Shown here: positions 19,198-27,577 of the stretch, one piece after another
Layout of the letters: each line of letters starts with the position of its first letter
Numbering within the stretch: position 1 is the stretch's first letter
Source of the DNA: Methanogenium cariaci JCM 10550
GTDB taxonomy: Archaea > Halobacteriota > Methanomicrobia > Methanomicrobiales > Methanomicrobiaceae
Direction: 5' to 3'
DNA: 33,652 bases
Assembly (NCBI RefSeq): GCF_001315945.1
Contig: NZ_BBBG01000026.1
Span: forward strand, 1-33,652
The notes under the pieces: model-generated
Database searches by the model: none
The model's input: the letters and a program-made list of their open reading frames with translations, nothing else
What the model was told of the DNA's origin: nothing
Made by a program: the position numbers and the translations under genes

Positions 19198-19392
19198 ATG
19201 GTTGAGCATCATATCTGTACGTTCTGCGGGGGGGAACCGCTGGAACCCGGTACCGGGAAGATGTTTGTCCGCAAGGACGGATCCATCTCCTATTTCTGCA
19301 GCCAGAAATGTCAGAACAACCAGCGTCTCGGGCGTGTCCCCCGGCGTGTTGTCTGGACCAAAGCAGGCCGCAAAGCACTCGGAAAGGAGTAA
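19198..19392 (+). CDS. rpl24e: Ribosomal protein L24e (eL24), zinc-binding
   Basis: 64 residues. The zinc site is C-x-x-C (CTFCG) with CSQKC later; [17 protein letters not shown] and [15 protein letters not shown] are conserved. Between the first Cys pair and EPGTG there is one Gly more than in other archaea, coded by the seven-base G run at 19228-19234; a four-base run gives the normal length. Follows S28e by 5 bp. Confidence 0.95.
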   Translation: MVEHHICTFCGGEPLEPGTGKMFVRKDGSISYFCSQKCQNNQRLGRVPRRVVWTKAGRKALGKE

Positions 19393-19398
19393 TCCTTT

Positions 19399-19850
19399 AT
19401 GGATCGCACCTTTTTAATGATCAAACCCGACGCGTCCAGCGTGGCCTTGTCGGTGAGATCATTGCCCGGTTTGAGAAGAAAGGCCTGAAGATGGTCGCTG
19501 GGAAGTTTGAGACTCTCCCGGAAGACCGTGTGATGGAGCACTATGCCGAGCACACCGAAAAACCATTCTTTGCAGGTCTGAAGGCCTATATCACGAGCGG
19601 ACCCTGTTTCCTCATGGTATGGGAAGGCAAAAATATCGTTGCCATCACCCGGCAGATGATCGGGGGGGCAACGAATCCTGCAGAGGCAGCACCCGGTACG
19701 ATCCGTGGTGACTGTGCAATGGAAATCGGGATGAACGTCATCCACGGCTCTGACTCCGATGAGACAGCAGCCCGCGAGATTGCGATTCATTTTGCACCGG
19801 AAGAACTGAACGCATACACACGAATTGACGAAGCATACCTCTACGAATAA
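19399..19850 (+). CDS. ndk: Nucleoside diphosphate kinase (frame-broken N-terminus)
   Basis: Exchanges gamma-phosphate between NTPs and NDPs through a phosphohistidine. ATG 19399 gives [11 protein letters not shown], then one G is missing near 19428, so the conserved [20 protein letters not shown] is split over two frames. The rest is canonical: [18 protein letters not shown], with one extra Gly from the run 19662-19668, and the active His in NVIHGSDS. About 150 residues. Last gene of the ribosomal operon; T6 tract follows the stop. Confidence 0.94.
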
Positions 19851-19865
19851 TCGTAGAGGCAGCCA

Positions 19866-19879
19866 ATTCTTCTTTTTTA
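19866..19879 (+). terminator. T-tract terminator after ndk
   Basis: TTCTTCTTTTTTAC begins about 16 bases after the NDK stop, a simple oligo-T archaeal terminator with no hairpin needed. It lies before the TATA box at 19914, separating the two transcripts. Confidence 0.55.
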
Positions 19880-19913
19880 CGACATTTTGCGGACCGCCCT
19901 TCCTTCGGGTAGG

Positions 19914-19920
19914 TATAAAA
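19914..19920 (+). promoter_or_regulatory. TATA box for the small membrane protein / hydrolase pair
   Basis: TATAAAA, 65-71 bp upstream of ATG 19985. The start site would be near 19945. CCGGAGGG at about 19966 serves as the ribosome site. Confidence 0.6.
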
Positions 19921-19984
19921 CAACAAACTTAAATGAGGACACGAATGAAATTTACTGCTGATAACCGGAGGGTGTTGTACTATC

Positions 19985-20193
19985 ATGTCTGAATTATTAC
20001 TACGGGGGGGAATGATTCTTGTCGGGGGAGCCATCGTTCTTGCAGGTACGCTGATCGCAGCCGAAATTTTAGGATATCCCATACCATTTGCAGGGCCGCT
20101 TCTTCTCGTCTGTGGCGCACTCATCATTGTCGGCGTGTATGTCGTGAACAAGGGTGCTATTGAGGAGGCATCCGGGGGGGCGCTGATGAATGA
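19985..20193 (+). CDS. Small two-helix membrane protein, unknown function
   Basis: About 68 residues. Two hydrophobic helices: GMILVGGAIVLAGTLIAAEILG and the following FAGPLLLVCGALIIVGVYVV, then a short charged tail. The natural end appears to be EEASGGADE with TGA at 20191-20193, which requires the seven-base G run at 20174-20180 to be five; as written, the frame runs on into the hydrolase. The tail overlaps the next start (ATGAATGA). A GGAGGG ribosome site precedes ATG 19985. No family recognised. Confidence 0.6.
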
Positions 20194-20951
20194 GGAGGCC
20201 TTTCGCATCTGTTGTGTGCAGGCAGAAAGTCTCCCGGACGCTCCGGAAATAAACCTCCCGCGGGCAAAAGAATATGCTTTGGAAGCCCGGAAGCAGGGCG
20301 CCTCCCTTATCGTATTTCCCGAACAGTATCCGACCGGATGGGACCCGCAGGGAACAACGTTCACCGATGACGGTGGGGGGGTGTCATCTGCCAGGGCTGG
20401 TCTGCCATTGCAAAGGAGGCGGGCATTCATGTGCTGGGTTCCTATCGCAAAGAAACGGATAGCCTGCCGCAGAATGTCGCCGCAGTCTTCGCACCGGACG
20501 GCAGATGCATTGCAGAGTATGCCAAGATGCACCTCTTCTCACCGGGGGAGAGGATGCATCCTTCCTGCCGGGAGATACACTTGGGATATTCAGGCTCGGG
20601 AACGTCCGGTTTGGTATTGCCATCTGCTATGACCTGCGGTTTGCCGACCTCTTCGGTGCCTATGCACGGGCGGGCTGTGCAGCGGTGATCGTGCCTGCCG
20701 CCTGGCCCTGTGCCCGACTGAAACACTGGGACCTCTTTCTCCATGCCCGTGCCCTTGAAAACCAGATGTACGTGATGGGCATTAATCCTGCAAAAGATTC
20801 TGCGGGAGGGGGGGAATACTGCGGTGGGACTACCATTGTTGACCCGCAGGGGGGGGAGACGGTCGTCCGGGCAGAGGGTGCCGGCTGCAGCCTTGTCTGT
20901 GCGGACATCGACCTGCCGTGGTCCGGGCAGCGCGTGCTGCATTTCCGGTAG
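20186..20951 (+). CDS. Carbon-nitrogen hydrolase, nitrilase superfamily (frame-broken)
   Basis: About 250 residues. The Glu-Lys-Cys triad is visible: FPEQYPTGW (Glu), YAKMHLFSPG (Lys) and FGIAICYDLRFADLF (Cys). Other blocks are VLGSYRKETDSL and the end RVLHFR. Breaks: 20375-20381 (seven G for five; DGGGVICQGWSAIAKEAG restored) and 20555-20559 after FSPG. The group of omega-amidase/N-carbamoyl-type hydrolases is the closest in pattern; substrate cannot be assigned. Its ATG lies inside the stop region of the small membrane protein, so the two are translationally coupled. Confidence 0.85.
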
Positions 20952-21042
20952 GTGCAGACCGGCGCGAGGAGCTGTATTCTTCTCTCTGAACGGTATGGGA
21001 AGGGAAGTATCTATACCTACCGCGGGCACTAACCTATACTCT

Positions 21043-22261
21043 ATGTATCGTCTTGTCTGCATAGCTGTGGGAGAGAATATTCACCAGATGACATCATCTA
21101 CCACTGCCGTGAATGCGGCCACCTGCTTACGGTAAAATACGACCTAGATAGTTTGAATATATCACGTGCCGAGTGGAATCGCCGCCCCCCCTGAACCTCT
21201 GGCGCTACCGGGAACTCTTACCGGTGACCGGTGACCCCCCCGTCACCCTACAGGAAGGAGGCACCCCCCCTCTCTATCACATGAAGAGACTCGGTGAGGA
21301 ACTCGGTCTGAAGCACCTGTATGCCAAGCACGAGGGAATGAACCCCCCCTCGGGATCGTTCAAGGACCGCGGGATGACCGTCGGTGTCTCCATGGCCATG
21401 CAGCTGGGGATGAAGACGGTTGCCTGTGCGTCAACCGGCAATACCTCGGCCGCCCTTGCTGTCTATGCAGCAAAGGCGGGGGGGATTCCCGCGGTTGTCC
21501 TGCTCCCGCGGGGGGGAATGTGGCACTGGGCAAGGTGGCACAGGCACTGATGCACGGTGCAAAGGTCATTGCCATCCGTGACAACTTTGACCGTGCCCTT
21601 GAGATGGTGCACGATCTCTGCATCTCCGAAGGTCTCTATCTCTTAAACTCGGTCAACCCCTACCGGCTGGAAGGGCAGAAGACCATCGGGTTTGAAGTCG
21701 TGGACCAGCTGGGCGATGTCCCTGACCGGATTGTCCTCCCGGTAGGGAATGCGGGCAATATCTCCGCGGTGCACAAGGGTCTGGGCGAGTTCATCGAACT
21801 GGGCTTCGCTGACCGGATGCCGATGATGACGGGTATTCAGGCGGCAGGGTCTCAGCCGGTTGTCGAGGCCATCTCCGGCAATCTGCCGGAAGTGATTCCG
21901 TTCAAATCACCGGAGACGGTGGCGACGGCCATCCGTATCGGTGCACCGGTCAATGCGGAGAAGGCATTGCGTGCCATCCGCCAGACCGGTGGTACCGCTG
22001 AGTCCGTCACCGATGAGGAAATCCTCTCAATGCAGCGTGACCTGGCCCGCAAGGAGGGTATCGGTGTTGAACCTGCTTCTGCAGCGTCGGTGGCAGGCAT
22101 CAAAAAACTGGTAGAAGAAGGACGCATCGACCCTGACGAACGGATTGTGTGTGTGGTGACCGGGCACCTCCTGAAAGACCCGGAGACGGTGATCCGCCAA
22201 TGCAGCCCCCCCCATAGAGATAGACGCAGATATTCAGTCGCTCTTATCTGTCTTGCGCTGA
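21043..22261 (+). CDS. thrC: Threonine synthase (PLP-dependent; frame-broken)
   Basis: Converts O-phosphohomoserine to threonine. ATG 21043: MYRLVCIACGREYSPDD then YHCRECGHLLTV, the archaeal N-terminal zinc ribbon (a T is missing near 21069). Then LNLWRYRELLPV, EGGTPLY, HEGMN-PSGSFKDRGMT with the PLP Lys, CASTGNTSAALAVYAA, ALGKVAQALMHGA and PVGNAGNISA. About 400 residues. In one gene, seven-base runs stand for both four (21236, 21264, 21343, 21478) and five (21184, 21510), the latter breaking the frame. Restored C-terminus: IEIDADIQSLLSVLR, stop 22261. The next gene begins inside the 3' end. Confidence 0.93.
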
Positions 22262-22818
22262 TCCTCTGTGTAAGCAGTGTGTCCGCTCTCTCGGCCAATT
22301 ATACGGTCGCAGAGAACGGCACTGCATATACCGCGGAGATCGAAGTGCTGCAGACAGAGAAGTATACCTTCACCGAGCCCGGGGGGGTAATGGGTGAACC
22401 GGTGCGGATTACGGTGTCGAATATCACGGTCTTCAATGAGACCGGCCCGGTGAACTTCACCGGCGAGGACTCCGGCACGATAGAATTTCCCAAAGGCAAT
22501 TACACCGTCCGCTATACCGCACCCCCCCAGAAGGCGAACGAATTCATGGTGGTCCTGTCCGATGCCGCAAATATCACCATCTCACTGCCAAAACAGTATC
22601 AGGTGGAAAACCCACTGCTGGGATCGGTGAGCACAGGCGGCGTGGTTAATACGACCGGAAACGGCACGACGATCTTCTGGGAGGAGGAACGGAGTGCGCA
22701 GGTCCGCTATTATGACGCCTTTCAGGAGCAGGCGCTCATCATCTTCGGGACATTCTGGATTGGTCTCGTGGTGATCTTTCTGGTGCCCTACCTGATCGTC
22801 CGCCGGAAGAAAGAGTAA
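22200..22818 (+). CDS. DUF5803-like lipidless secreted/membrane protein
   Basis: About 205 residues. If the eight-base C run at 22206-22213 is four, ATG 22200 opens MQPHRDRRRYSVALICLALI, a basic start followed by a hydrophobic signal segment ending SVSALSA. A beta-rich outer domain rich in N-x-T/S sequons follows (NYT, NIT, NFT, NYT, NIT, NTT), then a C-terminal helix (FGTFWIGLVVIFLVPYLIV) and RRKKE, so the topology is outside with one anchor. The run length that gives a start codon here also gives the expected thrC end. Family assignment is from general resemblance and is tentative. Confidence 0.7.
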
Positions 22819-22841
22819 CCTCCCGGACGCATGACGGCACC

Positions 22842-22878
22842 CTCTTATATCTGGCAGATAATATCTGCCATATCAGAG
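22842..22878 (+). promoter_or_regulatory. Inverted repeat overlapping promoter of the DUF3821 gene
   Basis: TGGCAGAT (22852-22859), three-base centre, ATCTGCCA (22863-22870): a perfect 8-bp dyad, extended by CTCT (22842-22845) and AGAG (22875-22878). It overlaps a TATA-like CTTATATC (22844-22851) and ends 11 bases before ATG 22890. It could be an operator or a 5' hairpin near the ribosome site AGGGGA. Confidence 0.5.
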
Positions 22879-22889
22879 GGGAACTAAGA

Positions 22890-24317
22890 ATGCGAATACA
22901 ACTGATTATTTTTGCGTGTCTTATCGGCCTTGTCGGTATCTGTGCGATGCCGGTCGGGGCATCCGTTGTGGATGTTCCACAGGGGTCGACCATTTTTGTC
23001 GGGGAAGAAGGACTGGTTTTGCAGCCGGGGGGGGTTCTGGCGGCCAACGATACCCAGGTGGCATGGTACCCGTCGGGGACGACCGTCACCGCCACGAGTG
23101 TGCCGGAGATCACGGTGACGGTGATTCCGTCTTCGTTTGACGTGACACCGGTGCAGTTCAGCGGACGGAGCGGCGGCTGGTACTCCTATCCGAACGGGGG
23201 GGTGGCAGAAGCAACGCCCCATCTGGCGTTTCTGGTGGACCAGCCGGAAGCACAGGTAAAACTCTGGGTATACACCAGGGAAGGGGGCAAGGACGGCACC
23301 GATTATAAGACCATCCGGGGCGTGAAGCTCGGCTTCCGCATGGAGACCAACCTCTACCCAATCTTTAACCGGCCGGGTGTCAGCGCCGGGGAACCGGGTA
23401 TAGATATCTATGTGGTAGCTCCCGGCGGCTCGACCTATTCCGCACTCTACGATGATGCAACGCCACCGCATGCGGTCCCCATTACCAATCAGCACCCGCA
23501 GACCTCCGTTGCCTATGTGCCGGTTGAATCCGGTGCCAGCTGTGTCTGGGACACCGGCAATACCGAGTACGGGGGGGCAGGTATGTATACCTACTACGCC
23601 TATGCCGATGTGAACGGGCTGAAAAATGTGATGGGAAAGATTCAGGGCGACACCTTCAGCCTGCTTGCGACAGCAACGGAATCTCCCGGGACAACGCCAA
23701 CACCAGAAGCTCCAGACCTGATCACCGGCACGGGAACGGTCGCCCTTGACACCACCAGCGGCGGCATTGTAGAGACGGACACCCTGCTGAAAGACCGGTT
23801 GGGCCGGGCATATGTCTCGGTGGAGAAGGGGGGGACACGGGCCCTGAACGACAAGGCGCAGGCCCTCACGTCCCTTTCCCTCTATGCAGTGGACAACTCG
23901 CAGAATGCCGGCCCGTCCCCGGAAGGGCAGAATCAACTGGCCACATACCAGATCGGTCCGGAAGGGTCAACATTCTTCCCGTCTGCAGAACTGGGCATTC
24001 GCATCAGTGACAACTCCCTCTTCCACACTATCTACCGGTGGAATGAGCAGGCAGGCAAGTGGTATGCCATTGATGCAGAGACGGACAATGATGACGGCTA
24101 CCTGAAGGCGGCGATCACCAAAACCGGGTTCTATATGATGACCTATCCGGCAGGACCGGTCACCGAACCGACGGCAGAGCCGACCGTCCTGCCAACGGCT
24201 CCGGCAACAACGGTGCCGACAGAGATTCCGACTCCCATCCCCACGCAGACGCCTCTCGGGTTTCTGGGAATTCTGGCAGGATGCGGGGGGGCATGCGCTC
24301 TTCTGAGGAAGAGATAA
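22890..24317 (+). CDS. Secreted DUF3821-type surface protein with C-terminal anchor
   Basis: 475 residues, frame intact. Signal peptide (MRIQLIIFACLIGLVGICAM, cleavage near VGASVVD). DUF3821-like region: STIFVGEEGL, VAWYPSG, FRMETNLYPIFNRPGV and GIDIYVVAPGGSTYSALYDD. Second half contains STFFPSAELGIRISD and YRWNEQAGKWYAID, then a Pro/Thr-rich stretch (about residues 425-455) and a final hydrophobic segment LGFLGILAGCG-ACALLRKR. That tripartite end resembles archaeal cell-surface anchors. DUF3821 proteins are typical of Methanomicrobiales surface proteins. The N-terminal half is homologous to the large protein at 27570-30534. A dyad repeat lies at its promoter. Confidence 0.85.
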   Translation: MRIQLIIFACLIGLVGICAMPVGASVVDVPQGSTIFVGEEGLVLQPGGVLAANDTQVAWYPSGTTVTATSVPEITVTVIPSSFDVTPVQFSGRSGGWYSYPNGGVAEATPHLAFLVDQPEAQVKLWVYTREGGKDGTDYKTIRGVKLGFRMETNLYPIFNRPGVSAGEPGIDIYVVAPGGSTYSALYDDATPPHAVPITNQHPQTSVAYVPVESGASCVWDTGNTEYGGAGMYTYYAYADVNGLKNVMGKIQGDTFSLLATATESPGTTPTPEAPDLITGTGTVALDTTSGGIVETDTLLKDRLGRAYVSVEKGGTRALNDKAQALTSLSLYAVDNSQNAGPSPEGQNQLATYQIGPEGSTFFPSAELGIRISDNSLFHTIYRWNEQAGKWYAIDAETDNDDGYLKAAITKTGFYMMTYPAGPVTEPTAEPTVLPTAPATTVPTEIPTPIPTQTPLGFLGILAGCGGACALLRKR

Positions 24318-24329
24318 CCCAATTCAAAT

Positions 24330-24362
24330 ATTCCTTTTTTGCAGGATTTAAAAAAAGGTGAA
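24330..24362. terminator. Bidirectional T-tract terminator
   Basis: TTCCTTTTTTGC on plus follows the DUF3821 stop by about 20 bases; ATTTAAAAAAAGG supplies an opposite T7 tract about 20 bases after the porB stop on minus. The convergent genes share this short region. Confidence 0.6.
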
Positions 24363-24380
24363 CGTCCACCGATGGTGGAA

Positions 24381-25283
24381 TTATTCGTTCCGTTCGATAT
24401 CGATGCCGTATTTTTTGGCGTTTGCGTCAGCAATTGCCTGAATCTTTGCAATCTCTTCGGTGACTGCCTGTGGCTTGAAGAGGTGGCGGAACCGCTTCTG
24501 TGCCTTCAGATAGGTTTCAACCGGAATACGGCGCACCTTCTTTGCCGCGGTCAGCTCGCCGTTCTCCATCTCATAGTTGACCCAGAGACCACACTCGATT
24601 GCCTGTTTGGCGATTTCAATCGTCTTTGAACCGTCAAAGCCCCCCCAGCCGGTGCTGCACGGGGGGGTATGCACCTGGATATAGCAGGCGCCCGGAGTGT
24701 TGACCGCTTTTTCGACCTTCTTCATGACGTCCATCGGGTAGGCAACCGATGCCGTTGCGACATAGGATGCCCCGTGAGCGTTGAGAATTTGGGGGGGGAG
24801 ATCTTTTTTCGGGAGGGAGTTGCCCGTTGATAACCTGCCGGCAGGCGATGTCGTGGTGCTCGCGTCATACGGCGTGGCACCGGACCGCTGGATACCGGTG
24901 TTCATGTAGGCCTCGTTGTCGTAGCAGATGTAGGTGATGTCATGCCCGCGTTCAAAGGCACCGGATATGCAGAGCATCCCGATGTCAAAGGTGGCGCCGT
25001 CACCACAGATACAGACGACCTTCTCGGTCCGGTTGTTGTGCTTTAAGGAAGCCTCAACACCGGATGCGACGGCTGCCGCGTTCTCGAAGAGGGAATGGAT
25101 CCAGGGAACCTTCCATGCCGTCTCCGGGTAGGGCGTGGAGAATACCTCCATGCACCCGGTTGACGCGACGACGATGACGTTCTCGCCGGTCCCTTTCAGG
25201 ATGAGCCGGGCAAGCAGTGCCGGGCCGCATCCACCGCAGGCACGGTGGCCGCAGTCAAAGAGTTCCAGTGATTTGTCGACCAT
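24381..25283 (-). CDS. porB: Pyruvate:ferredoxin oxidoreductase, beta subunit
   Basis: 300 residues. Binds thiamine diphosphate and a 4Fe-4S cluster: [15 protein letters not shown] supplies the first Cys pair, [10 protein letters not shown] with [15 protein letters not shown] is the TPP/metal motif, and CSTGWGG the later Cys. Extra residues from runs: 24642-24648, 24661-24667 ([14 protein letters not shown] for the expected HTPCSTGWGFDG) and 24791-24798. Last gene of porGDAB. In methanogens the enzyme makes pyruvate from acetyl-CoA and CO2 for biosynthesis. Confidence 0.96.
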   Translation of the reverse strand: MVDKSLELFDCGHRACGGCGPALLARLILKGTGENVIVVASTGCMEVFSTPYPETAWKVPWIHSLFENAAAVASGVEASLKHNNRTEKVVCICGDGATFDIGMLCISGAFERGHDITYICYDNEAYMNTGIQRSGATPYDASTTTSPAGRLSTGNSLPKKDLPPQILNAHGASYVATASVAYPMDVMKKVEKAVNTPGACYIQVHTPPCSTGWGGFDGSKTIEIAKQAIECGLWVNYEMENGELTAAKKVRRIPVETYLKAQKRFRHLFKPQAVTEEIAKIQAIADANAKKYGIDIERNE

Positions 25284-25284
25284 T

Positions 25285-26451
25285 TCAAAGCACCTCCGTT
25301 CTCAGACCATAGAACGTATTCCCGACACCCTTCTCTGCGAGTGCGGCAATGGCACGGATATCTTTTTTCCGGATATCTCTGCCACCGAGACCGAGAACAT
25401 AGCTGTATACGTCAATGCCGGTGCCTGTGACGGCGTCTTTTACTTCAGGACCGACAGCGCCCTTCATAGCGGAGCCAAGAGAGATGTTCTTCTCCAGTAC
25501 GGCAACTTTCGGAACGCCAGCGAGTGCCCGTGCAATCTCTGTTGCCGGGAACGGACGGAAGGTCCGTATCTTGACGAGGCCCGCTTTGATACCGTCTGCA
25601 CGCATCTCGTCGATGGCGTCTTTTACGGTGCCACACAGGGAGCCAAGGGCAACGAATGCGACATCCGCGTCGTCCATGCGATAGCTCTCGGTGTGACCGG
25701 AGTAGTCGCGTCCGAACATCTCGCCGAACTCCTTGCCTGCCGCACTGATGGCTGCACCGGCACGCTGCAGGGCCTGATCCGTCTCATGCCTGAACTCCAT
25801 GTAGTAGTCCGGGGGGGGTGCATACATGCCCATGGAGATGGGTGCCTTTGCATCGAGTTTGTTGTAGGGCACATAGGGCGGCAGGAATGCATCAATCTCT
25901 TCCTGCGTCGGGATGTCCACCGGTTCATAGGTATGCGAGAGGATGAATCCGTCAAAGCAGACAAATCCCGGAAGCAGGACATCGTGCTGTTCTGCTGCCT
26001 TGTAGGCGATGAAGTGCTGGTCCGTCATCTCCTGGACGTCTTCACCGTAGAGGTGGAACCATCCGGCATCCCTGAGGGAGATGGAGTCCTGCTGGTCATT
26101 CCATATGGAGAGTGGTGCGCCGAGTGCACGGTTTGCAATCGACATGACAATCGGCTGGCGCATGCCTGCCACATTGAAGACCACTTCTGCCATGAGCATG
26201 AGCCCCCCCTGGGATGAGGTGGCCGAGTAGACACGGGAACCTGCGGCGGATGATCCGAGGCAGACGGAGAGTGCGGAGAGTTCTGACTCCACGCACAGAT
26301 ATTCTGCGTCCAGTTCGCCGTCAGCGACCATCTCTGCGAGGCGTTCGACGATATGGGTCTGGGGGGTGATTGGGTATGCGGAGACGACCTCGGGCCGGCA
26401 GAGTTTAGCTGCTTCTGCAACGGCGTGAGATCCCTCCATTATCTGCATCAT
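25285..26451 (-). CDS. porA: Pyruvate:ferredoxin oxidoreductase, alpha subunit
   Basis: 388 residues. N-terminal [31 protein letters not shown] is the conserved start of Por[21 protein letters not shown] and NRALGAP continue the pyrimidine-binding domain, and [14 protein letters not shown] lies in the transketolase C-terminal domain. Frame intact. Eight-base run 25811-25818 (MYAPPPDYY) and 26203-26209 probably add one residue each. Two bases separate it from porB. Confidence 0.96.
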   Translation of the reverse strand: MMQIMEGSHAVAEAAKLCRPEVVSAYPITPQTHIVERLAEMVADGELDAEYLCVESELSALSVCLGSSAAGSRVYSATSSQGGLMLMAEVVFNVAGMRQPIVMSIANRALGAPLSIWNDQQDSISLRDAGWFHLYGEDVQEMTDQHFIAYKAAEQHDVLLPGFVCFDGFILSHTYEPVDIPTQEEIDAFLPPYVPYNKLDAKAPISMGMYAPPPDYYMEFRHETDQALQRAGAAISAAGKEFGEMFGRDYSGHTESYRMDDADVAFVALGSLCGTVKDAIDEMRADGIKAGLVKIRTFRPFPATEIARALAGVPKVAVLEKNISLGSAMKGAVGPEVKDAVTGTGIDVYSYVLGLGGRDIRKKDIRAIAALAEKGVGNTFYGLRTEVL

Positions 26452-26709
26452 TTATTTTTCCTCCTGAATCATGGTGATCGCTTCTGCACGGCATTCTCTG
26501 GCGCAGACGCCGCAGCCCTTGCAGAAGTCAAGGTCAAAGAGGATCTGGCCATCCTTATCACTGACTGCGGTCTCCGGGCAGATGAGTACGCAGGTGCCGC
26601 AGAGAATGCATTTCTCCATGTCGACGACCGGCATGAAGACACGCCACGATCCGGTTTTATTGTCCTGTGCCCTGCCGGGAGCGGCAGCGCATCCGATACG
26701 AAGTGCCAT
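26452..26709 (-). CDS. porD: Pyruvate:ferredoxin oxidoreductase, delta (ferredoxin) subunit
   Basis: 85 residues with two 4Fe-4S motifs: CILCGTCVLICPE near residue 35 and CKGCGVCARECRA near 65, each C-x2-C-x2-C-x3-C. It passes electrons from the TPP centre to external ferredoxin. ATG 26709 directly after the porG stop (one base between). Stop immediately precedes the porA start. Confidence 0.95.
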   Translation of the reverse strand: MALRIGCAAAPGRAQDNKTGSWRVFMPVVDMEKCILCGTCVLICPETAVSDKDGQILFDLDFCKGCGVCARECRAEAITMIQEEK

Positions 26710-26710
26710 G

Positions 26711-27259
26711 TTACTGCCCCCCCTCCTTTACGAGTTCATATGCGCGGCGTGCCGCTGCGATATTCTTCTCGGCAAGAGAGCCGGAGAAGCGCTCCCGGAG
26801 TGCCTCTTCCAGTGATTCCAGTTCGATTTCACCGGTGGCAGCGGCAAATGCGCCCATGAGGGTGGTATTGGTGATCGGCAGGCCGAGGATCTCCAGTGCG
26901 AGGGAGGTGGCGTCGATGGTGATGAGTTTCACTCCCTCAGGCACACCCTCGAAATTCCCGTTCTCGGTGTTAACGAGCGCGATGCCGCCTGCTTTCAGCC
27001 CGCTGAAGACATCAACATCGGCAATGAGCGAACTGTCCTGCACAACGATATAGTCAGGTTCGTATATCTGGCTGCGAAGGCGAACTTTCTCGTCACTGAA
27101 GCGGACGAATGCCTGCACCGGTGCTCCACGCCGTTCGACACCGAATGCGGGAAACGCCTGTGAGTAGACGCCGCTTTTGAAGGCAGCGGTTGCAATGAGT
27201 TCTGCTGCGGTCACAGACCCCCCCTGCCCTCCTCTTCCATGGATTCGTAGTTCTCTCAA
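26711..27259 (-). CDS. porG: Pyruvate:ferredoxin oxidoreductase, gamma subunit
   Basis: 182 residues. IHGRGGQGGSVTAAELIATA (one extra Gly from run 27217-27223), FPAFGVERRGAPVQAFVR and NTTLMGAFAAATGEIELE are diagnostic. Start codon is TTG at 27259, with GGGGA a few bases upstream; no ATG is available. First gene of the porGDAB transcription unit, whose promoter must lie in the AT-rich stretch to about 27300. Confidence 0.95.
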   Translation of the reverse strand: MRELRIHGRGGQGGSVTAAELIATAAFKSGVYSQAFPAFGVERRGAPVQAFVRFSDEKVRLRSQIYEPDYIVVQDSSLIADVDVFSGLKAGGIALVNTENGNFEGVPEGVKLITIDATSLALEILGLPITNTTLMGAFAAATGEIELESLEEALRERFSGSLAEKNIAAARRAYELVKEGGQ

Positions 27260-27562
27260 AAAATCCCCATATATCTTACATGATTAATAGATAAGAATTT
27301 TTGGACCTGGCACACCAGACATTTCCCACGGGAGGGAATTGCCCGCCGGTTCTTCTGCATTTGTCGAAATGGGAAGAACAGCGCAGGGAGACACGCGGAA
27401 TTGTGCTGCCAGAGAGACCATATGTTTCTGTCGGATTTCTGCGGAAGTGCAGTCCGATTCCGGCCGATTTGTGAGGAAAATCGGGCCGGAACGGGCTTTT
27501 GCTTCGGATACTCCGGCCGAGTATGGGAACAAAAAGGGGGGGTGACGGGATGCCGGGGGTAT
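27260..27562. other. Intergenic region upstream of porG
   Basis: About 300 bp with no supported gene. 27262-27300 is AT-rich and holds the porG promoter (ATATATC and ATTAATAGATAAG on plus). 27529-27562 holds the T-tract side of the terminator of the large surface protein. The middle shows nothing recognisable. Confidence 0.5.
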
Positions 27563-27577
27563 GCCGGTGTTACCGGC
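27529..27577 (-). terminator. Hairpin plus T-tract terminator of surface protein A
   Basis: On minus, GCCGGT-AAC-ACCGGC (27577-27563) is a perfect 6-bp hairpin followed by T5 at 27535-27531. The predicted TAA stop (27572-27570) lies in the loop and arm. The same hairpin with one loop change ends the neighbouring protein B gene. Confidence 0.5.

Noticed and set aside
19738..20532. Long open frame on minus across ndk and the hydrolase
   Set aside because: Shadow of plus-strand genes with clear families; composition is Ser/Arg/Pro-rich without any motif.
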